Shown one piece after another: positions 9,275 through 18,612 of a stretch of DNA of 64,000 nucleotides. Source of the stretch: Oligoflexia bacterium (GTDB lineage: Bacteria; Bdellovibrionota_C; UBA2361; JBGSMV01); the NCBI GenBank assembly GCA_019694515.1, contig JAIBBU010000001.1, positions 124,001 through 188,000 on the forward strand, given 5' to 3'. The notes beneath the pieces are model-generated. The model did not search any database. It had not been told where the DNA came from and was given only the letters and a program-made list of their open reading frames with translations. Every line of letters starts with the position of its first letter. The stretch's first letter is position 1. A program made the translations under genes and the position numbers.

Positions 9275-10660
9275 ATGGCCCAGCGAGAAGTCTTCATAGT
9301 GGACGACCAGGCGGAAGTTTTGCTTAGCCTTACGCGTGGGCTTGGCGCCGCCGGATTGAGGGCGCGGGTGCAGGCCTTTAGCCGCGCCGACCAGGCGCTG
9401 AAAGCAGCTGAAGAGTTCAATCCACAGTGCTGTGTTATCGATCTCAATATTGAAGCTTCAAAAGGTATTGAGAGTGGATTCGCTTTGCTAACCAGTCTGC
9501 TGCGTCGCGATCCCAGCTGCCGGATAGTCGTGCTTACCAGCCATCATCAAGCGGAGCATGGTGTGCGCGCTTTGAATTTGGGGGCTGCGAGTTTTTTGGC
9601 TAAGCCGGCTGAGATCCCGCATTTACTTGCGCTGATCAATGATGGCTGCGCGCAAGCGGATTTGCGGCGGGACTTCCAGCAGCTAGCGGCGGCTAAACAG
9701 ATCCAAGGCGAAGGGATAGTGCTGGGCCGGAGCTCGAAATTTCGGACCATGCTTGAACTGCTCAATTTTGCGGCACGCACCTCGCAGCCGGTGCTGCTCT
9801 ATGGAGAGACCGGAACGGGAAAGGGTGTGCTAGCCCGCATGGTCCACCGCATCAGTGCACGTCAAACGGAGCACTTCGTCCGTTATCAACCCAATTTTGC
9901 CACCGCCGATCTGGTGAATAGCGAACTTTTTGGGCATCTGCGTGGCGCCTTTACGGGAGCCGGTTCGGCGCGCAATGGCCTCTTGCGCGAGGCGCACCGC
10001 GGCACCCTCTTTCTAGATGAAGTCGAAGCTCTGCCGCTCGAGACCCAGGTTGCACTGCTGGGAGTATTACAGGAGCAGACCTTTCGCCCGTTGGGTTCAG
10101 ATCAGGAAATACCCGTGGACTTGCGCCTCATCTCGGCCAGTAATCAGGATCTGGACGAGTTGCAGCATCAGGGCAAGCTGCGCCGAGATTTCTACCATCG
10201 CATCGCGCATTTAAGGATCACGATTCCGGCGCTCCGTGAACGGCGCGAAGATATTCCGGAACTAGCGCAGCATTTTTTGGCACAAAGTGCCGCGCGCGAT
10301 GGTTTGAATGTTTTTGAATTTGAGCCGAGCGCGCTCGATCGACTGAGCGCGTATAGCTGGCCAGGCAATGTGCGTGAACTCGAAGCCGTGGTGAGGGCTG
10401 GGGCTCTGCGTGCGCAGCTCGCCAACTCCTCTAGAGTGCGGTCTGATGATCTAGATTTAAAATCCCTGCCAGCAAGCACCGCTGGAAATTTTCAGGGGCA
10501 GATAGAGGAGTTCAAGGTGCAGCTGGTCAATGCGGCGCTGCAGAGACATGGCGGCAATCAGGTGCGAGCCGCGGCAGAGCTGGGTATAGACCGCTCGACT
10601 TTGCGGCGCACTTTGGTGCGAAATGCCGCGGAAGCATCAACCGTGCTGCCGGAGAAATGA
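9275..10660 (+). CDS. Sigma-54-dependent response regulator (NtrC family)
   Basis: 461-aa transcription activator. The receiver domain (1-125) has acidic pocket D10/D11, phospho-acceptor D56 in CVIDLNI, T88 and K110, so it looks competent for phosphorylation. The AAA+ domain (about 148-390) has Walker A GETGTGKG (177-184), the sigma-54 contact loop GAFTGA (224-229) and Walker B LFLDE (245-249). The C-terminus ends with a Fis-type helix-turn-helix (RHGGNQVRAAAELGIDRSTL). This architecture implies RpoN-dependent promoters in the genome. No sensor kinase gene is adjacent, so the partner and the regulon are unknown. The convergent neighbour is a degenerate HD-type regulator. Confidence 0.93.
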   Translation: MAQREVFIVDDQAEVLLSLTRGLGAAGLRARVQAFSRADQALKAAEEFNPQCCVIDLNIEASKGIESGFALLTSLLRRDPSCRIVVLTSHHQAEHGVRALNLGAASFLAKPAEIPHLLALINDGCAQADLRRDFQQLAAAKQIQGEGIVLGRSSKFRTMLELLNFAARTSQPVLLYGETGTGKGVLARMVHRISARQTEHFVRYQPNFATADLVNSELFGHLRGAFTGAGSARNGLLREAHRGTLFLDEVEALPLETQVALLGVLQEQTFRPLGSDQEIPVDLRLISASNQDLDELQHQGKLRRDFYHRIAHLRITIPALRERREDIPELAQHFLAQSAARDGLNVFEFEPSALDRLSAYSWPGNVRELEAVVRAGALRAQLANSSRVRSDDLDLKSLPASTAGNFQGQIEEFKVQLVNAALQRHGGNQVRAAAELGIDRSTLRRTLVRNAAEASTVLPEK

Positions 10661-10736
10661 AGAGGGGCTGCTTTTGGATGCAGAGTTAAGCCCGAGCAAC
10701 GCTCTGAGCGGCTAATCATTACCGGCGCGGGAACCG

Positions 10737-12209
10737 TTAAGCGTCGAAATCTTCGTCGTCTTGGTTGGCAACAACCGCGGGCGCGTTGAGGGGCCTTACG
10801 GCTGCCAGCTGCCACAGCCGCCAGATTAGATCCTGATCGAGGATCAGCGCTTCGGATAGAATCTTTCGGCCGTCATAGGCTAAGAGTGGCTGTGAGAGCC
10901 GCATGCCCGGTGTCAGTTCGGTTAAGGGAATTTTGACCTCATCACGTGCTACTACGGCATCGCGGGTTCGGCGTGCCTGCTCCGCTAGCGCCGCATTCTC
11001 TCTGATATCTTTGGGAAGCAGGAACGTCCAAGGTTTGGCCAAAGCCGCCTCAGACAGGAACTTGAGCAAGCAGCAAAGCACATGCGGATGAATCTCATTT
11101 AGTGCACCGCCTTTTATCTTCTTCATCAGTGCGTTGGCGGCGCGCGGGTCCCAAGCCCCGCTCTTGAAGCAGAAGCGATCGGTAATATCCGCGGCCATTA
11201 CTGAGGAGGCAATGATCGATACTTCATCGTCCATGGCGATGTCCTCTTCGCCAATCAATCTCCCGATCATCGCGATCACCTGCCCAACCTCGGGAGATTT
11301 GAAATCAGCCGCGCATTTCATGGCGCTATCCTTAATGCGGCTGCACATATCCTTGCGCGTGATGGCACGTCCTGCGCGCAGATAATTGGTTCGCAGCAGT
11401 GAAGGTTTGTGGCGGGCCAAGTGTTCAGCAAAAAGAAAAGCAGCAGTCATGCCATGTTCGAAGAGCTGAGGTTTGACGCTCAGCGTTTCAAGAATCTGAG
11501 CGGTGATATAGGCTACCCGGCAAAGATGCAGCCTGCTCCAGTTGTCGCAATTCGATAAAACCGCTTGTACGTTCCGTTGTGCGTCTGGATTCTGGGGAAA
11601 TTGATTGCGGCTTTTTAGGTAGGCCTCGTTGACGATGCCGGTTAGATACTGATCGCCTCCCATTTTGACATGTTGGAGTCCCGAATCCTGCAGTTCGGAA
11701 AAGAACATGTCCGGGATAGTGCTGAATTTTGTGTACAGATCGCGCGAATTAAGGGCATGGCTGAAAGGTGAGCTGCGACTGCCATCGGCCCGTTCCGCTG
11801 CGCTGGGTTCATGATGCACGCGCTGCGTTTCGACTGTCTCGACTAGATACGCCAGAGCTTCTGCAATGCGGATGTTGTTGCAGGGCGCATCTACGCTGAC
11901 AACCTGATTGAATTTTTCTGCCAATAGCCGTTCGCCCAAACTCGCAAAATTCCCCACAACGACTAAGGGCATGCGCTGAATGCCCGGAGTGTTGCAAAGC
12001 TCCTCCGCAACTTTCTGTGAAGAATGTTTATTATTGCCGGCGTCGATTAGTAAAATCGGGTCTTTGAGCGTCTCAGAGACATGATAGATCTCAGTGGCTT
12101 TGGAGACGTTCTGAGAAGAGAAGCCTTTGGCATGCAAGAATTCTGATAGCTGCGCTGGTAAGCGGCTATATTTTTGAAATATGACCAAGTCATGATGCTG
12201 GCCGGCCAT
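10737..12209 (-). CDS. Degenerate HD-GYP-like regulatory protein
   Basis: 490-aa cytoplasmic protein. Residues 1-120 resemble a receiver fold but lack the acidic pocket (PILLIDAGNN, MPLVVVGNFAS). The middle is all-helical and resembles an HD/HDOD hydrolase bundle (LHLCRVAYITAQILE ... HGMTAAFLFAEHLAR). The metal-binding HD dyad and the GYP loop are absent. The C-terminus carries the strand-rich module usual after HD-GYP domains (VKIPLTELTPGMRLSQPLLAYDGRKIL, key features LTPGM and DGRKIL). It therefore looks like a catalytically dead c-di-GMP-type effector or scaffold; that is inference. ATG 12209 is chosen because GGTGGAG lies 6 bases upstream; a GTG at 12221 sits inside that site. Confidence 0.7.
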   Translation of the reverse strand: MAGQHHDLVIFQKYSRLPAQLSEFLHAKGFSSQNVSKATEIYHVSETLKDPILLIDAGNNKHSSQKVAEELCNTPGIQRMPLVVVGNFASLGERLLAEKFNQVVSVDAPCNNIRIAEALAYLVETVETQRVHHEPSAAERADGSRSSPFSHALNSRDLYTKFSTIPDMFFSELQDSGLQHVKMGGDQYLTGIVNEAYLKSRNQFPQNPDAQRNVQAVLSNCDNWSRLHLCRVAYITAQILETLSVKPQLFEHGMTAAFLFAEHLARHKPSLLRTNYLRAGRAITRKDMCSRIKDSAMKCAADFKSPEVGQVIAMIGRLIGEEDIAMDDEVSIIASSVMAADITDRFCFKSGAWDPRAANALMKKIKGGALNEIHPHVLCCLLKFLSEAALAKPWTFLLPKDIRENAALAEQARRTRDAVVARDEVKIPLTELTPGMRLSQPLLAYDGRKILSEALILDQDLIWRLWQLAAVRPLNAPAVVANQDDEDFDA

Positions 12210-12485
12210 GTCTGACTCCACCTAATTTATGACTCCTATATAAAGAGCCATCCCTTCCCATAGGAGTTCGACTGGATCTGCTTTTTTCTCAATGTATCAG
12301 ATAGCAAAGCTCGAATTTAAGCTGTCGTCACGATAAATTGTGGTGTCTCTCTGGAAGAGCTTCGGAAGTCCAGCTAAGAAATTTTCGTAGAGGATGATTC
12401 AATCTTCGTCTTTCCCAAGCCGCGCATTTGACGGGATAATTGCGTTCTAAGGCGATGCACCGCCTCAAATATCTGGTATCAAGAC

Positions 12486-14000
12486 ATGCTAAAAATCACG
12501 ACTTCAAAAAAAGAACTCTCCGCATCTTCAGCTGAACTTCTAATTGTCGGCGCTACCCCCAAGAGTCTGACTGGCCGAAGCGGGCGCAAGAAGTCAGGAA
12601 GCTTTGATCTGGCAGCGATCGATCGAAGCTATTCCGGGGGGATTATCTCGCAGCTAAAGGCCATGAAGTTTGAGGGCAAGGCCGGGGAAAGCGCGCTGCT
12701 CAGTATTGTAGGGAGTAAAGGGCCCCGTACGGTCTTGGTGTTGGGCTGGGCAGAAAAAACCGGCAACGACTTCGATCGTTTGAGCGGTTACCGCAAGCTG
12801 GGAAACGCTGTGATCGAAGCCGCCGAGCGGGTGCGTGCTTCCCGGCTTGCCATCTCGAGCAGTGTGATTGATTTGGACGATGAAGATAACGCCGCGGCCT
12901 TTTTCGAGGGCCTGTTGCTGGGCGGGTATAAGTTCAATCGCTATAAGTCGGAGGTCAAAGAGGGCTTCAAGGGCGTTGAGCAGCTGGAGTTCCTCGGGGC
13001 TCGCCGAGCACCCGAAAAAACGCTGCGCGAAGTGGCGATCATGTGCGAGGCCACAATTATGGCGCGGGATCTAGTGAATATGCCACCAATCGACTGCACC
13101 CCTTCCTATTTAGTGCGGCGTGCCAAAGAGATCGCGCGCAAAGGCAAACTTTCGATTCAAGTCTTGGATCGTGCGCGGTTAAAATCGATCGGTGCGAATG
13201 CGCTCTTGGCGGTGAATGCAGGAAGCTCGGAGCCCCCGTTTCTGATCAAGATGGTCTACAAGCCGCGTGGTCGCTCCTCCAAGGTGGTAAGCCTCGTAGG
13301 CAAAGGAATTACCTTTGATAGCGGTGGTCTTTCGATAAAGACCGCCGGCGGCATGGAGACGATGAAATGTGATATGGCCGGGGCCGCAGCAGTGCTGGCT
13401 GCGATGCAGGCGTTGGCGGTGCTAAAACCCAAGATTGAGGTACGCGCTTACATTCCGACTACTGAAAATATGATCAACGGCCGTGCGGTCAAGCCCGGTG
13501 ACATCGTGCGTGCCATGAACGGAAAGAGCATCGAGATTCTCAACACCGATGCTGAGGGCCGGCTGATTTTGGCTGATGCTCTAAGCCTGGCGGTCAAGGA
13601 GAAGAGTCCCGTGATTATCGATCTTGCCACCCTGACCGGCGCCTGCATGGTAGCTCTGGGCAATGACTACAGCGGGCTGTTTAGTGATGATGAGAAGCTC
13701 TGCCAGCGTCTAACGCGTTGTGCGGAGCTTTCCGGGGAGCGGCTGTGGCGATTGCCGTTAGCGCCGGAATACCGCGATCTAATCAAGAGCCCCACCGCCG
13801 ACATTAAGAACACCGGCGGTTCATACGGCGGTGCCATTACCGCAGCGCTCTTCCTTAAGGAATTCGTAGGCCAAGCGAAGTGGGCTCATCTAGATATTGC
13901 CGGCCCGGCCTTTGCTGATGGCGCCAAGGGTTATATTAAACGCGGCGGCACCGGCTTCGGCGTACGCACTCTAATCCGTTACGTAATGGAGCGGTTTTAG
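12486..14000 (+). CDS. pepA: Leucyl aminopeptidase, M17 family
   Basis: 504-aa cytosolic di-metal aminopeptidase that removes N-terminal residues from peptides. The catalytic C-terminal domain (about 190-500) shows GKGITFDSGGLSIK and METMKCDMAGAAAV, which supply metal ligands and the catalytic Lys. It also has NTDAEGRL at about 353-360, the M17 signature with metal ligands Asp and Glu. The N-terminal macro-like domain (1-180) is complete. Length is normal for the family. The gene stands between a divergent regulator and the MutS-like gene with intergenic gaps of over 180 bases on each side, so it is likely transcribed alone. Confidence 0.95.
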   Translation: MLKITTSKKELSASSAELLIVGATPKSLTGRSGRKKSGSFDLAAIDRSYSGGIISQLKAMKFEGKAGESALLSIVGSKGPRTVLVLGWAEKTGNDFDRLSGYRKLGNAVIEAAERVRASRLAISSSVIDLDDEDNAAAFFEGLLLGGYKFNRYKSEVKEGFKGVEQLEFLGARRAPEKTLREVAIMCEATIMARDLVNMPPIDCTPSYLVRRAKEIARKGKLSIQVLDRARLKSIGANALLAVNAGSSEPPFLIKMVYKPRGRSSKVVSLVGKGITFDSGGLSIKTAGGMETMKCDMAGAAAVLAAMQALAVLKPKIEVRAYIPTTENMINGRAVKPGDIVRAMNGKSIEILNTDAEGRLILADALSLAVKEKSPVIIDLATLTGACMVALGNDYSGLFSDDEKLCQRLTRCAELSGERLWRLPLAPEYRDLIKSPTADIKNTGGSYGGAITAALFLKEFVGQAKWAHLDIAGPAFADGAKGYIKRGGTGFGVRTLIRYVMERF

Positions 14001-14188
14001 ATCGGGATTCGCCGTATCAGTGCGTACCGTGCGGTAAGACCCGTTTCCGAAACAGAGCCAAGCAGAGGTGCTGCAATTACGGGCAGCAGCTATTTCCCTC
14101 GCGGTCTCGGTTGCGGCGAAATCATTGACCTTGGGATCTTGTTGGTGTGAGACTGGCGCCCTCCATCGTAAGCAGTAAGGAGGTTCAT

Positions 14189-16042
14189 ATGCAGCCCAGT
14201 CACGGCGTTGGAAGCGGGGCAGTTAATACCAACGGCACTCCATTAAGTATTCTTGGCGATGTCGTCAGCGATCTGAGAGAGGTGGATGCACTCTCGAATG
14301 ACGCTAGTTTCAGATTGACCTCCACTAGCCTGAGAGCCTTGATTGATCAAATAGATCCGTGGACTTTCTCAAATTCAGTCGACGGGCTTAGTCATTTAGG
14401 CCTCGGTAAGGAAAGGTATGCTGGCAAATATATTGTTGGTGCCTGTACCTTAGAAGGTGCTGCCAAATTGTCTCCCGAAGCCGGCATCGATCTCGCCTCT
14501 ATTAGATTGATCGAACTTGACCAGATTTGGGAAGACCTTAGCCGTCGCCAGAGCATCTGCGGCCGCCTATCACTTAGCAAATCATTTCTTCGACCATGTC
14601 GAGACGAGAGGTTAATTTACGCCCGGCAAGAGGCCTACCAGGAGCTGATGACGAATACGCATCTTCGAAGTGAGTTGGTCAAGGCCAACCAAAAATTTAC
14701 CCGGGAATTGGAATCGCCGCTGCTTGCGCAACAATTGGACGGCTGGGATCTCAGCAAAGGCTATCAGCGCCTTCTCGAGTTTCGAGAGGCTATTCTGGCG
14801 CTTGTCTCAACATTCGAGAGACTTCCGGAAGCGCAATCGCCATACCTTACAATGATTAGGGAGGACGTTGAGAGCATTAAGCACACCAGTTGGTATGCGC
14901 TGCTTAAGCACGGCATTATGCGGACACCCGGCGGACTAAAAACTCCTCAGGCTGTTGCTAAGGGGGAACACCGGAAGCCCTTTGATCCATGGAATGTTAA
15001 TTCAGATGTAGCACGCGCGAGTCTGCCTTTGATGGCAGTCAGTGTGAGTTGGGTGGCCACTGTTTTGACCATGATGGCGCTTTCGCTTCGTCCTGGTGCG
15101 CCCGCCGGCGACGGTGAGATGAGCTTTAAAGACTTTGCGACAATCCTAGGATTTTTCGGTGTAACGATGGGTTTGGGTTTAGCTGGGCCGGTCATATTTG
15201 AGAGGATAGTTAAAGAGAAGCGCCGCGAGGACCAAGAAACCGTTGGGGCACCTTTACAGAAGTTGATACGCAGCGATGACACCCTATCTCGGGCGCTCGA
15301 TAGTGTCGGTCGGTTGGGAGAGTTGATTGCGGGAGTGCAATTTATCGACAAAGCCAGGGTGCCTCTTGTCTACCCCCAGGTTAGATCTACTCGCCATCAT
15401 TTCTTCAAAGCGAAGAATTTGCGAAGCCCACTATTTTGGGAGGACCCAAGCTTTGTCCCGAGCGACATAGAAATCGGGAGGAACAGTTTGATATTTCTCA
15501 CTGGTCCAAATAGTGGCGGTAAGACGACTTTGGGTCGGACACTTTTGATTACTCAGGCCTTTGCGCAGATGGGATTGCCGATAGCGGCTACCGAGGCGGA
15601 GATCGGGATTGCCGATTATATCGGGTATCAAGCGCCCCAAACGAATCAGCAGTCAGATCGGGAAGGTCGATTTGGAACTGAACTTGCTCGCACTAGAGAT
15701 TTGCTTTTTGCCTCGGGCGTTAGAAGCTTCGTAAATCTGGATGAGCTTGCCGAAGGAACGACCGAGGAGGAAAAGACGCTGTTTTCGCGTGCGGTGCTAG
15801 AAGCGTTTGTGCAAAAACGGACCAGCCTCATTTTGACCACACACAACATCGAATTGGCTAAGCTTTATGAGAGGCTGGGCGTCGGGGAATTTTGGCAGGT
15901 AGAGTTCCGTGATGGTAATCCGACCCACAAGATCGTTCCTGGTATTTCAACGTCTAGCCATGCTGCCCGTATCGCTGCGCACTTAGGATTCTCTATCGAC
16001 GACATCCGCGCGCACCTCCGAGAGCAGCCTCACCGCACTTAG
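14189..16042 (+). CDS. Membrane-associated MutS-like ATPase
   Basis: 617-aa protein with a MutS-type C-terminal ATPase. Walker A is GPNSGGKTT (439-447), Walker B is NLDELAE (D518, E519), followed by the TTHN switch. The mismatch-recognition domains of MutS1 are missing. A helical lever-like region (about 60-240) is followed by two strongly hydrophobic segments at about 276-300 (SLPLMAVSVSWVATVL...) and 315-338, then the ATPase. This topology suggests an ABC-like ATPase tethered to the inner membrane; its role is unknown and mismatch repair is doubtful. ATG 14189 is chosen because a perfect AAGGAGG lies 6 bases upstream, better than the GTG at 14147. Its stop codon lies inside the left inverted repeat of the following non-coding block. 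Confidence 0.85.
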   Translation: MQPSHGVGSGAVNTNGTPLSILGDVVSDLREVDALSNDASFRLTSTSLRALIDQIDPWTFSNSVDGLSHLGLGKERYAGKYIVGACTLEGAAKLSPEAGIDLASIRLIELDQIWEDLSRRQSICGRLSLSKSFLRPCRDERLIYARQEAYQELMTNTHLRSELVKANQKFTRELESPLLAQQLDGWDLSKGYQRLLEFREAILALVSTFERLPEAQSPYLTMIREDVESIKHTSWYALLKHGIMRTPGGLKTPQAVAKGEHRKPFDPWNVNSDVARASLPLMAVSVSWVATVLTMMALSLRPGAPAGDGEMSFKDFATILGFFGVTMGLGLAGPVIFERIVKEKRREDQETVGAPLQKLIRSDDTLSRALDSVGRLGELIAGVQFIDKARVPLVYPQVRSTRHHFFKAKNLRSPLFWEDPSFVPSDIEIGRNSLIFLTGPNSGGKTTLGRTLLITQAFAQMGLPIAATEAEIGIADYIGYQAPQTNQQSDREGRFGTELARTRDLLFASGVRSFVNLDELAEGTTEEEKTLFSRAVLEAFVQKRTSLILTTHNIELAKLYERLGVGEFWQVEFRDGNPTHKIVPGISTSSHAARIAAHLGFSIDDIRAHLREQPHRT

Positions 16043-16486
16043 TCTCAGAGACAAAGCGCGCGTGTCGTCTGATAAAAGCAGCATGGCGTAGCTGTTAAAC
16101 GCAGGATTGTGAAGGATCTAAGCCTCTCTTTAGAGTGCGGCAGCAGGCGCCCGATACGATAGACGGTGGGTTTTACGATGGATTTTCGAATAACGGGATC
16201 GCGGTGCCACGGCTGTCGAGCGGCGGAGGTTGGAGTGAGCTTACTCCGAGGCACTCACGAAAAAACGGCATAGAGCGCTGTTAGAAAACTTTCTGAAGCA
16301 TGATGAAATATTAATCTAGCACAGTTCCTAGCAATTTTTTGACTCAAGAATTGAGCGGGCTCGGACAGCGTCCCGAGCCGATGGATCTTATCAACCTCCT
16401 GAAATCAAAGGCCCTATTCGATCTTCGACATCATCTGCCAGCAGCATTTTTAGTTTCCGCCATCCTGCGAGGTCTCTGAGACTAAG
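16038..16486. repeat. Non-coding block bounded by inverted 15-bp repeats (block A)
   Basis: CTTAGTCTCAGAGAC at 16038-16052 recurs as its exact reverse complement at 16472-16486, enclosing about 420 bases with no convincing gene. Inside are a GC-rich hairpin at about 16357-16378 (GGCTCGG / CCGAGCC arms) and a GAGTGAG/CTCAC fold near 16233-16258. The same 15-mer bounds a second block at 55924-56314. The repeat unit is itself palindromic (GTCTC-A-GAGAC). No target-site duplication is seen. It could be a small non-autonomous element or a pair of protein-binding sites. The interval covers almost the whole 513-base gap before the RNase gene. Confidence 0.6.
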
Positions 16487-16555
16487 AGCCGACACTTGCG
16501 GTTGGGGCGCTCATAATCGATGAAATGCGGGACTTCGCCGTCTACATGCGTCTGA

Positions 16556-18532
16556 GTGGGAATGTTTGGTTTTAAGGCGCGCTTGCGGCAGCATCATGGA
16601 ACTTCCCGGGAAGCGCTCCCGAATCGCGAATTTCTCACGCGTATCGTCGACCAGGAGCTCAAGCAGTTAAGAGTTAAGGGCTTGGAAGGGTTTGATGTTC
16701 GTCTTGATCATCGGCGCCGCCGTCTGACGGTGTCTCTAGTAACCACCCAGTTTGTGCCGGAATTTAAGCTAAAGCAGATCTACTCCAAGTTAGAGCGCGC
16801 GCTTGAGCCGCTAACGATCCGGGTGCGTTTTGAACGTACTGACGAAGCCAGCGTTCGCCCAGGTTCGGAAGAATTCAAGCTGGGGTCCCGATTGGACCGC
16901 CGCATGTTGCAGCGAGACGCTTTAAAGAGCTTGCCGGTTGGAATTGAAGTTCTGCGCACAGAGCTGTATCGCTTGCCACTTGGACGCGGTGCGGTGAACT
17001 TTGTTCTTTTTAAGTTATATGTTCCTCCCGAGCAGGAGCAGCATCTGCGCGAGTGGCAAAGCGCCTTTGAGCGTCGTCATGGCATGCGGGTATATGTGCA
17101 GCGTGCTGAAGCGCGCGAATCTCTAAGCGATCTACTCCGCAGTGCGGCAGGCTCGGATAAGTTGCTGACTACCGACGAGTTGCCGCTAATTGACCATTAT
17201 ATGCAGGGCATGGGCAGACCGCCGCCGGTGGATAACGAGCTGGCCAAAGCTGCGCAGATTCCCAAGGGATTGAAAGATCGAACCGCAGATAGCTTTGTGA
17301 CGATCGATCCCAAAAGTACCCGCGACATGGAAGATGCGATCTGCGCCGAGGAACTTGGGCACAACCGCATCAAATTGAGTGTTGCATTTACCGATGTTAC
17401 CTGGTTTCTGGATCCGGGGAGTGCGCTCGACCTTTACGCCCAGCGCCAAGGCGCAACCATTTACGGCTCTAGGCGTGCGCTGCCCACTTTGGGATCGCAG
17501 CTTGCGTATGGGCCAGCCAGCTTTGCGGAGAATGAGCCGCGCGTGGCCTGGATTGCAGATCTTGGCATCGACGCCGTTGGTAAGGCAGTTCTGATCGGCG
17601 CGCCGTACCGTGCTGTCATTCGCTCGAAAGCGCGGCTGACGCCGGAGCGCTTTGGAAGCGAGGTTGTCGGGGATGCCGAGCTGCGCCGCAGCCAAGAGCT
17701 AATGGTAGAAGCCGCGCGTCGTCTGAAGGCCGAGCGTACTCAGCGGCCACGCATGCTGCAGCTCCAGGGCGAGGGCGAAGGATACGATGTCGTTGGCGAG
17801 GCCATGCTGGCTGCGAAGCAGGCGATCGCGGGCTTTATGGCAGCGCGTCCCGAATTCCCCGTAATATTTAGGGTCCATGCAGCGCCGGAACCGGACGTAC
17901 AGGCCGGCTTTATCAGGCGACTTGGCGAATTTGGAGTGCCGACGACTCGATCAAGTTTTGATGACCCGCGCAAGTTAACCGCATTGCTCGACACCCTGCA
18001 GCAGCTGGTGTTAGAGGAGCCAGCCGGGTCGCAGCGCGCTTCTTCACTCTCCGGGCTATTAAGCGAAATCATTGAGAGTTTTTTCACCCGGAGTCGATTT
18101 GATACGCAGAACCTGGGGCACATCGGCCTTGGAGTCCCGGCTTATCTGGAGTTAAAGGCTCGCGATGGTTCGGGCATCACCAACCAATTCCAGCTACGGG
18201 CCGCGGTCGAACCGAAATTTCAAGGGCTTTCGCCAGCGGAGGTCCAAAAGCGCTCCGACCAGCGCAACCAGGCGGGTCAGGAGCAAGACTGGCTTAGTTA
18301 TAAATTTAGCTTTCTTGAAATGCTGCAAGAGAGAATGGGCTGGAGCGGACGAGAGTTTCAGGGCCGCGTACACCAGCTTCGCTCAGGCGAGATCTTGGCG
18401 GAGGTCCCAGGCTTTACCAAGTGGGGCGCAATTCAACCCGCTTCAAGACGGCTGATTGATGGACAGTTCGTGAGCTTGAGACTCTGTGGATTCGACGCGG
18501 AACGGATGCGCTTTAGCTTTGAAGTGGCGTGA
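16556..18532 (+). CDS. RNase II/R family 3'-5' exoribonuclease
   Basis: 658-aa protein with an RNB catalytic domain from about residue 235 to 560. FVTIDPKSTRDMEDAI (about 246-261) is the metal-binding motif corresponding to the TIDxxxxxDxDDAI consensus of RNase II/R, with Asp249, Asp255 and Asp258. The last aspartate pair is ED rather than DD. The N-terminal 230 residues do not look like the usual tandem cold-shock domains. The C-terminus (about 610-658) has an S1-like beta pattern. The enzyme would degrade RNA processively in the cytoplasm. The start is uncertain: GTG 16556 or ATG 16562, neither with a good ribosome site. The gene stands alone before gyrA. Confidence 0.82.
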   Translation: MGMFGFKARLRQHHGTSREALPNREFLTRIVDQELKQLRVKGLEGFDVRLDHRRRRLTVSLVTTQFVPEFKLKQIYSKLERALEPLTIRVRFERTDEASVRPGSEEFKLGSRLDRRMLQRDALKSLPVGIEVLRTELYRLPLGRGAVNFVLFKLYVPPEQEQHLREWQSAFERRHGMRVYVQRAEARESLSDLLRSAAGSDKLLTTDELPLIDHYMQGMGRPPPVDNELAKAAQIPKGLKDRTADSFVTIDPKSTRDMEDAICAEELGHNRIKLSVAFTDVTWFLDPGSALDLYAQRQGATIYGSRRALPTLGSQLAYGPASFAENEPRVAWIADLGIDAVGKAVLIGAPYRAVIRSKARLTPERFGSEVVGDAELRRSQELMVEAARRLKAERTQRPRMLQLQGEGEGYDVVGEAMLAAKQAIAGFMAARPEFPVIFRVHAAPEPDVQAGFIRRLGEFGVPTTRSSFDDPRKLTALLDTLQQLVLEEPAGSQRASSLSGLLSEIIESFFTRSRFDTQNLGHIGLGVPAYLELKARDGSGITNQFQLRAAVEPKFQGLSPAEVQKRSDQRNQAGQEQDWLSYKFSFLEMLQERMGWSGREFQGRVHQLRSGEILAEVPGFTKWGAIQPASRRLIDGQFVSLRLCGFDAERMRFSFEVA

Positions 18533-18612
18533 AATCGGTGTTTTTCCGGCCTCCTAATAGCCTCTGCGCGCCTTGATCGCAGGTACATTAACAGTTAGAG
18601 TTTTCAGTCTGT

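Noticed and set aside
12070..12080. GTCTCAGAGAC inside the HD-like gene, matching the core of the block A/B ends
   Set aside because: It is within coding sequence (VSETL), lacks the flanking CTTA and has no inverted partner nearby; chance match likely.
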